Positions 26,301 through 38,650 of a stretch of 64,000 bases of DNA are shown one piece after another. A program made the position numbers and the translations under genes. The DNA is from Eledone cirrhosa (taxonomy: Eukaryota > Mollusca > Cephalopoda > Octopoda > Eledonidae): the NCBI GenBank assembly GCA_964016885.1, contig OZ024744.1:23792798-23856797 (forward strand), written 5' to 3'. Positions within the stretch are counted from its first letter, which is position 1; each line of letters opens with the position of its first letter. The notes under the pieces are model-generated. The model saw only the letters and a list, made by a program, of their open reading frames with translations. It did not search any database and was not told the origin of the DNA.

Positions 26301-29300
26301 AAGAACTGACTCGTTTTAACAACAGTTGAATCTTAAATAAAACTCGTTTTAACAACAGTTGAATCTTAAGAACTGACTCGTTTTAACAACAGTTGAATCT
26401 TAAGAACTGACTGGTTTTAACAACAGATGAATCTTAAGAACTGACTCGTTTTAACAACAGTTCAACCTGAAGAACTGACTAGTTTTAACAACAGTTGAAT
26501 CTCAAGAACTGACTCGTTTTAACAACAGTTGAATCTTAAGATAAAACTCGTTTTAACAACAGTTGAATCTTAAGAAATGACTCGTTTTAATAACAGTTGA
26601 ATCTTAAGAACTGACTCGTTTTAACAACAGTTCAACCTAAAGAACTGACTCGTTGTAACAACAGTTGAAACTTCAAATGAAACTCGTTTTAACCACAGTT
26701 GAATCTTAAGAACTGAATCATTTTAACAACAGTTGAATCTTAAGAACTGACTCGTGTTAACAACAATTGAATCTTAAGATAAAACTCGTTTTAACAAAAG
26801 TTGAATCTTAAGAACTGACTCGTTTTAACAACAGTTCAACCTTAAGAACTGACTAGTTTTAACAACAGTTTAATCTTAGAATAAAACTCGTTTTAACAAC
26901 AGTTGAATCATAAGAACTGATTCGTTTTAACAACAGTTGAATCTTAAGAACTGACTCGTTTTAACAACAGCTGAATCTTAAGATAAAACTCGTTTTAACG
27001 ACAGTTGAATCTTAAGAACTGACTCGTTTTATCAACAGTTCAACCTTAAGAACTGACTCATTTTAACAACAGTTGAATCTTCAAATAAAACTCGTTTTAA
27101 CAACAGTTGAATCTTAAGAACTGATTCGTTTTAACATCAGCTGAATCTTAAGATAAACTCGTTTTAACAACAGTTGAATCTTAAGATAAACCTCGTTTTA
27201 ACAACATTTGAATCTTAAGAACTGACTCGTTTTAACAACAGCTGAATCTTAAGATAAAACTCTTTTTAACAACAGTTGAATCTTAAGAACTGACTCGTTT
27301 TATCAACAGTTCAACCTGAAGAACTGACTCGTTTTAACAACAGTTGAATCTTCAAATAAAACTCGTTTTAACAACAGTTGAATCTTAAGAACTGACTCGT
27401 TTTAACAACAGTTGAATCTTAAGATAAAACTCGTTTTAACAACAGTTGAATCTTAAGAACTGACTCGTTTTAACAACAGGTGAATCTTAAGAACTGACTG
27501 GTTTTAACAACAGTTGAATCTTAAATAAAACTCGTTTTAACAAAGGTTGAATATTAGGAACTGACTCGTTTTAAACAACAGTTGAATCTTAAGATAAAAT
27601 TCGTTTTAACAACAGTTGAATCTTAAGAACTGACTCGTTTTAACAACAGTTGAATCTTAAGAACTGACTGGTTTTAACAACAGATGAATCTTAAGAACTG
27701 ACTCGTTTTAACAACAGTTCAACCTTAAGAACTGACTAGTTTTAACAACAGTTGAATCTCAAGAACTGACTCGTTTTAACAACAGATGAATCTTGAGATA
27801 AAACTCGTTTTAACAACAGTTGAATCTTAAGAAATGACTCGTTTTAATAACAGTTGAATCTTAAGAACTGACTCGTTTTAACAACAGTTCAACCTGAAGA
27901 ACAGACTCGTTGTAACAACAGTTGAAACTTCAAATAAAACTCGTTTTAACCACAGTTGAATCTTAAGAACTGAATCATTTTAAAAACAGTTGAATCTTAA
28001 GAACTGACTCGTGTTAACAACAATTGAATCTTAAGATAAAACTCGTTTTAACAAAAGTTGAATCTTAAGAACTGACTCGTTTTAACAACAGTTCAACCTT
28101 AAGAACTGACTAGTTTTAACAACAGTTTAATCTTAGAATAAAATTCGTTTTAACAACAGTTGAATCTTAAGAACTGACTCGTTTTAACAAAAGTTGAATC
28201 TTACGAACTGACTCGTTTTAACAATAGTTGTCTCTTAAGATAAAACTCGTTTTAACAACAGTTGAATTTTAAAACTGACTCGTTTTAACAACAGTTCTAA
28301 CTTAAGAACTGATTCGTTTTAACAGCAGTTGAATCTTAAAATAAAATTCGTTTAACAACAGTTGAATCTTAAGAACTGGCTCGTTTTAACATCACATGCA
28401 TATTATGATAAAACTCGTTTTAACAACAGCTGTATCTTAAGAACTGACTCGATATAACAACAGTTGAACCTTAAGAACTACCTAGTTTTAACAACAGTTG
28501 AATGTTAAGAACTGACTCGTTTTAACAACAGTTCAATCTTAAGATAAAACTGATTATAACAACAGTTGCATCTTAAGAACTGACTTGTTTTAACAACAGT
28601 TGAATCTGAAGAACTGACTCGTTTTAACAACAGTTGAATCTGAAGATAAAACTCGTTTAACAACAGTTGAATCTTAAGAACTGACTCGTTTTAACGACAG
28701 ATGAATCTTATGATAAAACTCGTTTTAACAACAGTTGAATCTTCAAATTAAACTCTTTTTAATAACAGTTGAATCATAAGAACTGATTCGTTTTAACAAC
28801 AGTTGAATCTTAAGATAAAACTCATTTTAACAACAGTTGAATCTTAAGATAAAACTCGTTTTAACAACAGTTGAATCTTAAGAACTGACTCGTTTTAATA
28901 ACAGTTGAATCTTCAAATAAAACTCGTTTTAACAACAGTTGAATCTTAAGAACTGATTCGTTTTAACAACAGCTGAATCTTAAGATAAACTCGTTTTAAC
29001 AACAGTTGAATCTTAAGATAAACCTCGTTTTAACAACATTTGAATCTTAAGAACTGACTCGTTTTAACAACAGCTGCATCTTAAGATAAAACTAGTTTTA
29101 ACAACAGTTGAATCTTAAGAACTGACTCGTTTTATCAACAGTTCAACCTGAAGAATTACTCGTTTTAACAACAGTTGAATCTTCAAATAAAACTCGTTTT
29201 AACAACAGTTGAATCTTAAGAACTGACTCGTTTTAACAACAGTTGAATCTTAAGATAAAACTCGTTTTAACAACAGCTGAATCTTAAGATAAAACTCGTT

Positions 29301-29510
29301 TTAACAACAGTTGAATCTTAAGAACTGACTCGTTTTAACAACAGGTGAATCTTAAGAACTGACTGGTTTTAACAACAGTTGAATCTTAAATAAAACTCGT
29401 TTTAACAAAGGTTGAATATTAAGAACTGACTCGTTTTAAACAACAGTTGAATCTTAAGATAAAATTCGTTTTAACAAAAGTTGAATCTTACGAACTGACT
29501 CGTTTTAACA
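23290..29510. repeat. Direct duplication, spacing about 3.53-3.63 kb
   Basis: About 23.29-25.91 kb aligns with about 26.92-29.51 kb. The spacing starts at 3629 (TTTAACGACAG, 23371 / 27000). It becomes 3529 after about three monomers missing from the right copy near 27600 (AGATGAATCTTGAGAT 24255 / 27784; index 24861 / 28390). It then becomes 3597 after two extra monomers near 28890 (GAAGAATTACTCG 25553 / 29150). The CATGCAT form of the index monomer occurs only in these two copies. The right copy overlaps super-repeat segment S1, so the duplication and the 10-kb exchange are nested events. Confidence 0.78.
26001..28869. repeat. Super-repeat segment S1, copy 2
   Basis: Partner of 16131-18999 at offset 9870. 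The left break is sharp: upstream of 26001 the sequence reads TTTAACGACAGATG, whereas upstream of 16131 it reads through TCATTTTAAC copies. On the right, similarity stops near 28869, where this copy continues into about 1 kb of satellite (to about 29875) that copy 1 does not have before segment S2. Confidence 0.85.
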
Positions 29511-29874
29511 ACAGTTGAATCTTAAGAACTGACTCATTTTAACAACAGTTCAATCTTAAGAACTGATTCGTTTTAACAACAGTTGAATCTTAAGATAAAA
29601 CTAGTTTTAATAACTGTTGAATCTTAAGATAAAACTCGTTTTAACAAGAGTTGAATCTTAAGAACTGACTCGTTTTAACAACAGTTGAATCTTAAATAAA
29701 ACTCGTTTTAACAACAGTTGAATCTTAAGAACTGACTCGTTTTAACAACAGTTGAATCTTAAGAAATGACTCGTTTTAATAACAGTTGAATCTTAAGAAC
29801 TGACTCGTTTTAACAACAGTTCAACCTAAAGAACTGACTCGTTTTAACGACAGATGAATCTTAAGATAAACTCG

Positions 29875-32800
29875 TTTTAACAACAGTTGAATCTTAAGAT
29901 AAAACTCGTTTTAACAACAGTTGAATTTTAAAACTGACTCGTTTTAACAACAGTTCAAACTTAAGAACTGATTCGTTTTAATAACAGTTGAATCTTCAAA
30001 TAAAACTCGTTTTAACAACAGTTGAATCTTAAGAACTGATTCGTTTTAACAACAGCTGAATCTTAAGATAAACTCGTTTTAACAACAGTCGAATCTTAAG
30101 ATAAACCTCGTTTTAACAACATTTGAATCTTAAGAACTGACTCGTTTTAACAACAGCTGCATCTTAAGATAAAACTCGTTTTAACAACAGTTAAATCTTA
30201 AGAACTGACTCGTTTTATCAACAGTTCAACCTGAAGAACTGACTCGTTTTAACAACAGTTGAATCTTTAAATAAAACTCGTTTTAACAACAGTTGAATCT
30301 TAAGAACTGACTCGTTTTAACAACAGTTGAATCTTAAGATAAAACTCGTTTTAACAACAGCTGAATCTTAAGATAAAACTCGTTTTAACAACAGTTGAAT
30401 CTTAAGAACTGACTCGTTTTAACAACAGGTGGATCTTAAGAACTGACTGGTTTTAACAACAGTTGAATCTTAAATAAAACTCGTTTTAACAAAGGTTGAA
30501 TATTAAGAACTGACTCGTTTTAAACAACAGTTGAATCTTAAGATAAAATTCGTTTTAACAAAAGTTGAATCTTACGAACTGACTCGTTTTAACAATAGTT
30601 GTCTCTTAAGATAAAACTCGTTTTAACAACAGTTGAATTTTAAAACTGACTCGTTTTAACAACAGTTCAAACTTAAGAACTGATTCGTTTTAACAACAGT
30701 TGAATCTTAAAGTAAAATTCGTTTAACAACAGTTGAATCTTAAGGACTGGCTCGTTTTAACATCACATGTATATTATGATAAAACTCGTTTTAACAACAG
30801 CTGTATCTTAAGAACTGACTCGATATAACAACAGTTGAATCTTAAGAACTACCTCGTTTTAACAACAGTTGAATGTTAAGAACTGACTCGTTTTAACAAC
30901 AGTTCAATCTTAAGATAAAACTGATTATAACAACAGTTGCCTCTTAAGAACTGACTTGTTTTAACAACAGTTGGATCTTAAGAACTGACTCGTTTTAACG
31001 ACAGATGAATCTTATGATAAAACTCGTTTTAACAACAATTGAATCTTAAGAACTGATTCGTTTTAACAACAGTTGAATGTTAAGATAAAACTAGTTTTAA
31101 CAACAGTTGAATCTTAAGAACTGACTCGTTTTAACAACAGTTGAAACTTCAAATAAAACTCGTTTTAACAACAGTTGAATCTTAAGAACTGACTCATTTT
31201 AACAACAGTTCAATCTTAAGAACTGATTCGTTTTAACAACAGTTGAATCTTAAGATAAAACTAGTTTTAATAACTGTTGAATCTTAAGATAAAACTCGTT
31301 TTAACAAGAGTTGAATCTTAAGAACTGACTCGTTTTAGCAACAGTTGAATCTTAAATAAAACTCGTTTTAACAACAGTTGAATCTTAAGAACTGACTCGT
31401 TTTAACAACAGTTGAATCTTAAGAACTGACTGGTTTTAACAACAGATGAATCTCAAGAACTGACTCGTTTTAACAACAGTTCAACCTTAAGAACTGACTA
31501 GTTTTAACAACAGTTGAATCTCAAGAACTGACTCGTTTTAACAACAGTTGAATCTTAAGATAAAACTCGTTTTAACAACAGTTGAATCTTAAGAAATGAC
31601 TCGTTTTAATAACAGTTGAATCTTAAGAACTGACTCGTTTTAACAACAGTTCAACCTTAAGAACTGACTCGTTGTAACAACAGTTGAAACTTCGAATAAA
31701 ACTCGTTTTAACCACAGTTGAATCTTAAGAACTGAATCATTTTAACAACAGTTGAATGTTAAGAACTGACTCGTGTTAACAACAATTGAATCTTAAGATA
31801 AAACTCGTTTTAACAAAAGTTGAATCTTAAGAACTGACTCGTTTTAACAACAGTTCAGCCTTAAGAACTGACTAGTTTTAACAACAGTTTAATCTTAGAA
31901 TAAAACTCGTTTTAACAACAGTTGAATCATAAGAACTGATTCGTTTTAACAACAGTTGAATCTTAAGATAAAACTCGTTTTAACAACAATTGAATCTTAA
32001 GAACTGACTCGTTTTAACAACGGCTGAATCTTAAGATAAAACTCGTTTTAACGACAATTGAATCTTAAGAACTGACTCGTTTTATCAACAGTTCAACCTT
32101 AAGAACTGACTCATTTTAACAACAGTTGAATCTTCAAATAAAACTCGTTTTAACAACAGTTGAATCTTAAGAACTGAATCGTTTTAACATCAGCTGAATC
32201 TTAAGATAAACTCGTTTTAACAACAGTTGAATCTTAAGATAAATCTCGTTTTAACAACATTTGAATCTTAAGAACTGACTCGTTTTAACAACAGCTGAAT
32301 CTTAAGATAAAACTCGTTTTAACAACAGTTAAATCTTAAGAACTGACTCGTTTTAACAACAGTTGAATCTTAAGAACTGACTCGTTTTAACAACAGGTGA
32401 ATCTTAAGAACTGACTGGTTTTAACAACAGTTGAATCTTAAATAAAACTCGTTTTAACAAAGGTTGAATATTAAGAACTGACTCGTTTTAAACAACAGTT
32501 GAATCTTAAGATAAAATTCGTTTTAACAACAGTTGAATCTTAAGAACTGATTCGTTTTAACAACAGTTCAACCTAAGAACAGACTCGTTTTAACAACAGT
32601 TGAATCTTAAATAAAACTCGTTTTAACAACAGTTGAATCTTAAGAACTGACTCGTTTTAACAACAGTTGAATCTTAAGAACTGACTGGTTTTAACAACAG
32701 ATGAATCTTAAGAACTGACTCGTTTTAACAACAGTTCAACCTTAAGAACTGACTAGTTTTAACAACAGTTGAATCTCAAGAACTGACTCGTTTTAACAAC

Positions 32801-34185
32801 AGATGAATCTTGAGATAAAACTCGTTTTAACAACAGTTGAATCTTAAGAAATGACTCGTTTTAATAACAGTTGAATCTTAAGAACTGACTCGTTTTAACA
32901 ACAGTTCAACCTGAAGAACTGACTCGTTGTAACAACAGTTGAAACTTCAAATAAAACTCGTTTTAACCACAGTTGAATCTTAAGAACTGAATCATTTTAA
33001 CAACAGTTGAATCTTAAGAACTGACTCGTGTTAACAACAATTGAATCTTCAGATAAAACTCGTTTTAACAAAAGTTGAATCTTAAGAACTGACTCGTTTT
33101 AACAACAGTTCAACCTTAAGAACTGACTAGTTTTAACAACAGTTTAATCTCAGAATAAAATTCGTTTTAACAACAGTTGAATTTTAAAACTGACTCGTTT
33201 TAACAACAGTTCAAACTTAAGAACTGATTCGTTTTAACAACAGTTGAATCTTAAAATAAAATTCGTTTAACAACAGTTGAATCTTAAGAACTGGCTCGTT
33301 TTAACATCACATGTATATTATGATAAAACTCGTTTTAACAACAGCTGTATCTTAAGAGCTGACTCGATATAACAACAGTTGAATCTTAAGAACTACCTAG
33401 GTTTAACAACAGTTGAATGTTAAGAACTGACTCGTTTTAACAACAGTTCAATCTTAAGATAAAACTGATTATAACAACAGTTGCATCTTAAGAACTGAGA
33501 TTGTTTTAACAACAGTTGAATCTGAAGAACTGACTCGTTTTAACAACAGTTGAATCTGAAGATAAAACTCGTTTAACAACAGTTGAATCTTAAGAACTGA
33601 CTCGTTTTAACGACAGATGAATCTTATGATAAAACTCGTTTTAACAACAGTTGAATCTTAAGAACTGACTCGTTTTAACAACAGTTGAAACTTCAAATAA
33701 AACTCGTTTTAACAACAGTTGAATCTTAAGAACTGACTCATTTTAACAACAGTTCAATCTTAAGAACTGATTCGTTTTAACAACAGTTGAATCTTAAGAT
33801 AAAACTAGTTTTAATAACTGTTGAATCTTAAGATAAAACTCGTTTTAACAAGAGTTGAATCTTAAGAACTGACTCGTTTTAACAACAGTTGAATCTTAAT
33901 TAAAACTCGTTTTAACAACAGTTGAATCTTAAGAACTGCCTCGTTTTATCAACAGTACAACCTTAAGAACTGACTCGTTTTAACAACAGTTGAATCTTCA
34001 AATAAAACTCGTTTTAACAACAGTTGAATCTTAAGAACTGACTCGTTTTAACAACAGTTGAATCTTAAGATAAAACTCGTTTTAACAACAGTTGAATCTT
34101 AAGAACTGACTCGTTTTAACAACAGATGAATCTTAAGATCAAACTCGTTTTAACAACAGTTGAATCTTAAGAACTGACTCGTTTT
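29875..34185. repeat. Super-repeat segment S2, copy 2
   Basis: Second copy of the 18955-23330 segment. Together with S1, it means that about 16.1-23.3 kb of the window is repeated as about 26.0-34.2 kb, the second version being longer by a block of about 1,050 bp at 28.87-29.87 kb. Near 33650 the copy lacks about three monomers that are present at 22690-22800 in copy 1. Similarity ends just after the shared GATCAAAC variant (23286 / 34137). Confidence 0.8.
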
Positions 34186-34378
34186 AATAACAGTTGAATC
34201 TTAAGAACTGACTCATTTTAGCAACAGTTGAATCTTAAGAACTGACTCGTTTTAACAACAGCTGAATCTTAAGATAAACTCGTTTTAACAACAGTTGAAT
34301 CTTAAGATAAAACTCGTTTTAACAACAGTTGAATCATAAGAACTGACTCGTTTTAACAACAGCTGAATCTTAAGATAA

Positions 34379-34388
34379 AACACGTGTT
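34379..34388. repeat. Ten-base perfect palindrome with CACGTG core
   Basis: A B monomer has AAAACACGTGTTAAC in place of AAAACTCGTTTTAAC, creating AACACGTGTT, a perfect 10-bp palindrome with a CACGTG (G-box / E-box) core. I saw this combination once only. It is produced by two substitutions in the head dyad TAAAAC-tc-GTTTTA. No function can be claimed for a single variant monomer. Confidence 0.75.
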
Positions 34389-35057
34389 AACAACAGTTGA
34401 ATCTTAAGAACTGACTCGTTTTATCAACAGTTCAACCTTACGAACTGACTCATTTTAACAACAGTTGAATCTTCAAATAAAACTCGTTTTAACAACAGTT
34501 GAATCTTAAGAACTGACTCATTTAACAACAGTTCAATCTTAAGAACGGATTCGTTTTAACAACAGTTGAATCTTAAGATAAAACTAGTTTTAATAACTGT
34601 TGAATCTTAAGATAAAACTCGTTTTAACAAGAGTTGAATCTTAAGAACTGACTCGCTTTAACAACAGTTGAATCTTAAATAAAACTCGTCTTATCAACAG
34701 TTTTATCTTAAGAACTGACTCGTTTTAACAACAGTTGAATCTTAAGAACTGATTGGTTTTAACAACAGATGAATCGTAAGAACTGACTCGTTTTAACAAC
34801 AGTTCAACCTTAAGAACTGACTAGTTTTAATAACAGTTGAATCTCAAGAACTGACTGGTTTTAACAACAGTTGAATCTTAAGATAAAACTCGTTTTAACA
34901 GCAGTTGAATCTTAAGAAATGACTCGTTTTAATAACAGTTGAATCTTAAGAACTGACTCGTTTTAACAACAGTTCAACCTTAAGAACTGACTCGTTGTAA
35001 CAACAGTTGAAACTTAAAATAAAATTCGTTTAACAACAGTTGAATCTTAAGAACTGG

Positions 35058-35259
35058 CTCGTTTTAACATCACATGTATATTATGATAAAACTCGTTTTA
35101 ACAACAGTTGAATCTTAAAACTGACTCGTTTTAACAACAGTTCAAACTTAAGAACTGATTCGTTTTAACAACAGTTGAATCTTAAAATAAAATTCGTTTA
35201 ACGACAGGTAAATCTTAAGAACTGGTTCGTTTTAACATCACATGTATATTATGATAAAA
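35058..35259. repeat. Two index monomers only 168 bp apart
   Basis: Everywhere else in the window the index monomers lie at least 814 bp apart. Here they start at 35068 and 35236, five monomers apart. The second has a TGGTTCG head and is preceded by AACGACAGGTAAATC, which I saw nowhere else. The arrangement fits a crossover or deletion that removed nearly a whole HOR between the two index copies. Confidence 0.85.
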
Positions 35260-38200
35260 CTCGTTTTAACAACAGGTGTATCTTAAGAACTGACTCGATA
35301 TAACAACAGTTGAATCTTAAGAACTACCTCGTTTTAACAACAGTTGAACGTTAAGAACTGACTCGTTTTAACAACAGTTCAATCTTAAGATAAAACTGAT
35401 TATAACAACAGTTGCATCTTAAGAACTGACTCGTTTTAACAACAGTTGAATCTTAAGAACTGACTCGTTTTAACGACAGATGAATCTTAAGATAAAACTC
35501 GTTTTAACAACAATTGAATCTTAAGAACTGATTCGTTTTAACAACAGTTGAATCTTAAGATAAAACTAGTTTTAACAACAGTTGAATCTTAAGAACTGAC
35601 TCGTTTTAACAACAGTTGAAACTTCAAATAAAACTCGTTTTAACAACAGTTGAATCTTAAGAACTGACTCATTTTAACAACAGTTCAATCTTAAGAACTG
35701 ACTCATTTTAACAACAGTTCAATCTTAAGAACTGATTCGTTTTAACAACAGTTGAATCTTAAGATAAAACTAGTTTTAATAACTGTTGAATCTTAAGATA
35801 AAACTCGTTTTAACAAGAGTTGAATCTTAAGAACTGACTCGTTTTAACAACAGTTGAATCTTAAATAAAACTCGTTTTAACAACAGTTGAATCTTAAGAA
35901 CTGACTCGTTTTAACAACAGTTGAATCTTAAGAACTGACTGGTTTTAACAACAGATGAATCTCAAGAACTGACTCGTTTTAACAACAGTTCAACCTTAAG
36001 AACTGACTAGTTTTAACAACAGTTGAATCTCAAGAACTGACTCGTTTTAACAACAGTTGAATCTTAAGATAAAACTCGTTATAACAACAGTTGAATCTTA
36101 AGAAATGACTCGTTTTAATAACAGTTGAATCTTAAGAACTGACTCGTTTTAACAACAGTTCAACCTTAAGAACTGACTCGTTGTAACAACAGTTGAAACT
36201 TCAAATAAAACTCGTTTTAACCACAGTTGAATCTTAAGAACTGAATCATTTTAACAACAGTTGAATCTTAAGAACTGACTCGTGTTAACAACAATTGAAT
36301 CTTAAGATAAAACTCGTTTTAACAAAAGTTGAATCTTAAGAACTGACTCGTTTTAACAACAGTTCAGCCTTAAGAACTGACTAGTTTTAACAACAGTTTA
36401 ATCTTAGAATAAAACTCGTTTTAACAACAGTTGAATCATAAGAACTGATTCGTTTTAACAACAGTTGAATCTTAAGATAAAACTCGTTTTAACAACAATT
36501 GAATCTTAAGAACTGACTCGTTTTAACAACGGCTGAATCTTAAGATAAAACTCGTTTTAACGACAGTTGAATCTTAAGAACTGACTCGTTTTATCAACAG
36601 TTCAACCTTAAGAACTGACTCATTTTAACAACAGTTGAATCTTCAAATAAAACTCGTTTTAACAACAGTTGAATCTTAAGAACTGAATCGTTTTAACATC
36701 AGCTGAATCTTAAGATAAACTCGTTTTAACAACAGTTGAATCTTAAAATAAATCTCGTTTTAACAACATTTGAATCTTAAGAACTGACTCGTTTTAACAA
36801 CAGCTGAATCTTAAGATAAAACTCGTTTTAACAACAGTTGAATCTTAAGAACTGACTCGTTTTATCAACAGTTCAACCTGAAGAACTGACTCGATTTAAC
36901 AACAGTTGAATCTTAAGAACTGACTCGTTTTAACAACAGGTGAATCTTAAGAACTGACTGGTTTTAACAACAGTTGAATCTTAAATAAAACTCGTTTTAA
37001 CAAAGGTTGAAAATTAAGAACTGACTCGTTTTAAACAACAGTTGAATCTTAAGATAAAATTCGTTTTAACAACAGTTGAATCTTAAGGACTGATTCGTTT
37101 TAACAACAGTTCAACCTAAGAACAGACTCGTTTTAACAACAGTTGAATCTTAAATAAAACTCGTTTTAACAACAGTTGAATCTTAAGAACTGACTCGTTT
37201 TAACAACAGTTGAATCTTAAGAACTGACTGGTTTTAACAACAGATGAATCTTAAGAACTGACTCGTTTTAACAACAGTTCAACCTTAAGAACTGACTAGT
37301 TTTAACAACAGTTGAATCTTAAGAACTGACTCGTTTTAACAACAGTTGAATCTTAAGAAATGACTCGTTTTAATAACAGTTGAATCTTAAGAACTGACTC
37401 GTTTTAACAACAGTTCAACCTGAAGAACTGACTCGTTGTAACAACAGTTGAAACTACAAATAAAACTCGTTTTAACCACAGTTGAATCTTAAGAACTGAA
37501 TCATTTTAACAACAGTTGAATCTTAAGAACTGACTCGTGTTAACAACAATTGAATCTTCAGATAAAACTCGTTTTAACAAAAGTTGAATCTTAAGAACTG
37601 ACTCGTTTTAACAACAGTTCAACCTTAAGAACTTACTAGTTTTAACAACAGTTTAATCTCAGAATAAAATTCGTTTTAACAACAGTTGAATCTTAAGAAC
37701 TGACTCGTTTATACAAAAGTTGAATCTTACGAACTGACTCGTTTTAACAATAGTTGTCTCTTAAGATAAAACTCGTTTTAACAACAGTTGAATTTTAAAA
37801 CTGACTCGTTTTAACAACAGTTCAAACTTAAGAACTCATTCGTTTTAACAACAGTTGAATCTTAAAATAAAATTCGTTTAACAACAGTTGAATCTTAAGA
37901 ACTGGCTCGTTTTAACATCACATGTATATTATGATAAAACTCGTTTTAACAACAGCTGTATCTTAAGAGCTGACTCGATATAACAACAGTTGAATCTTAA
38001 GAACTACCTAGTTTTAACAACAGTTGAATGTTAAGAACTGACTCGTTTTAACAACAGTTCAATCTTAAGATAAAACTGATTATAACAACAGTTGCATCTT
38101 AAGAACTGAGATTGTTTTAACAACAGTTGAATCTGAAGAACTGACTCGTTTTTACAACAGTTGAATCTGAAGATAAAACTCGTTTAACAACAGTTGAATC

Positions 38201-38650
38201 TTAAGAACTGACTCGTTTTAACGACAGATGAATCTTATGATAAAACTCGTTTTAACAACAATTGAATCTTAAGAACTGAGTCGTTTTAACAACAGTTGAA
38301 TCTTAAGATAAAACTAGTTTTAACAACAGTTGAATCTTAAGATAAAACTAGTTTTAACAACAGTTGAATCTTAAGAACTGACTCGTTTTAACAACAGTTG
38401 AAACTTCAAATAAAACTCGTTTTAACAACAGTTGAATCTTAAGAACTGACTCATTTTAACAACAGTTCAATCTTAAGAACTGATTCGTTTTAACAACAGT
38501 TGAATCTTAAGATAAAACTAGTTTTAATAACTGTTGAATCTTAAGATAAAACTCGTTTTAACAAGAGTTGAATCTTAAGAACTGACTCGTTTTAACAACA
38601 GTTGAATCTTAATTAAAACTCGTTTTAACAACAGTTGAATCTTAAGAACT
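35100..38650. repeat. Super-repeat segment S2, copy 3 (partial, rearranged)
   Basis: Carries the private variants of S2 in order: index monomer (35236), TTCAGCC (36362), AACGGCTGAATC (about 36529), the AAAGGTTG/TTTTAAAC pair (37010-37040), index monomer (37916), CTGAGATTG (38108) and CTTAATTAAAAC (about 38608). Offsets from copy 2 are about 4475-4610, drifting by whole monomers. The block ends within about 50 bp of the shared CTTAATTAAAAC variant, since the CTGCCTCG/CAGTACAACC monomers that follow in copies 1 and 2 are missing. Confidence 0.72.

Larger units (their letters stand above)
12900..38650. repeat. Domain M: satellite with HORs of 1.3-3.5 kb and 10-kb super-repeat
   Basis: The middle domain is marked by a linked pair of variant monomers, AAAGGTTGAATATT followed by TTTTAAACAAC (35 bp, one extra A). 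About a dozen copies lie between roughly 12.96 and 37.03 kb, and I saw none outside. Index-monomer spacings inside it are 2475, 2851, 1321, 2510, 2510, 3529, 2371, 2544, 1763, 168 and 2680 bp. Each is a multiple of 34 minus a few bases contributed by short monomers. Large blocks repeat at 9.87-10.95 kb, described separately. The right edge near 38.65 kb is where the third copy of the super-repeat ends and the index-bearing pattern stops. Confidence 0.75.
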
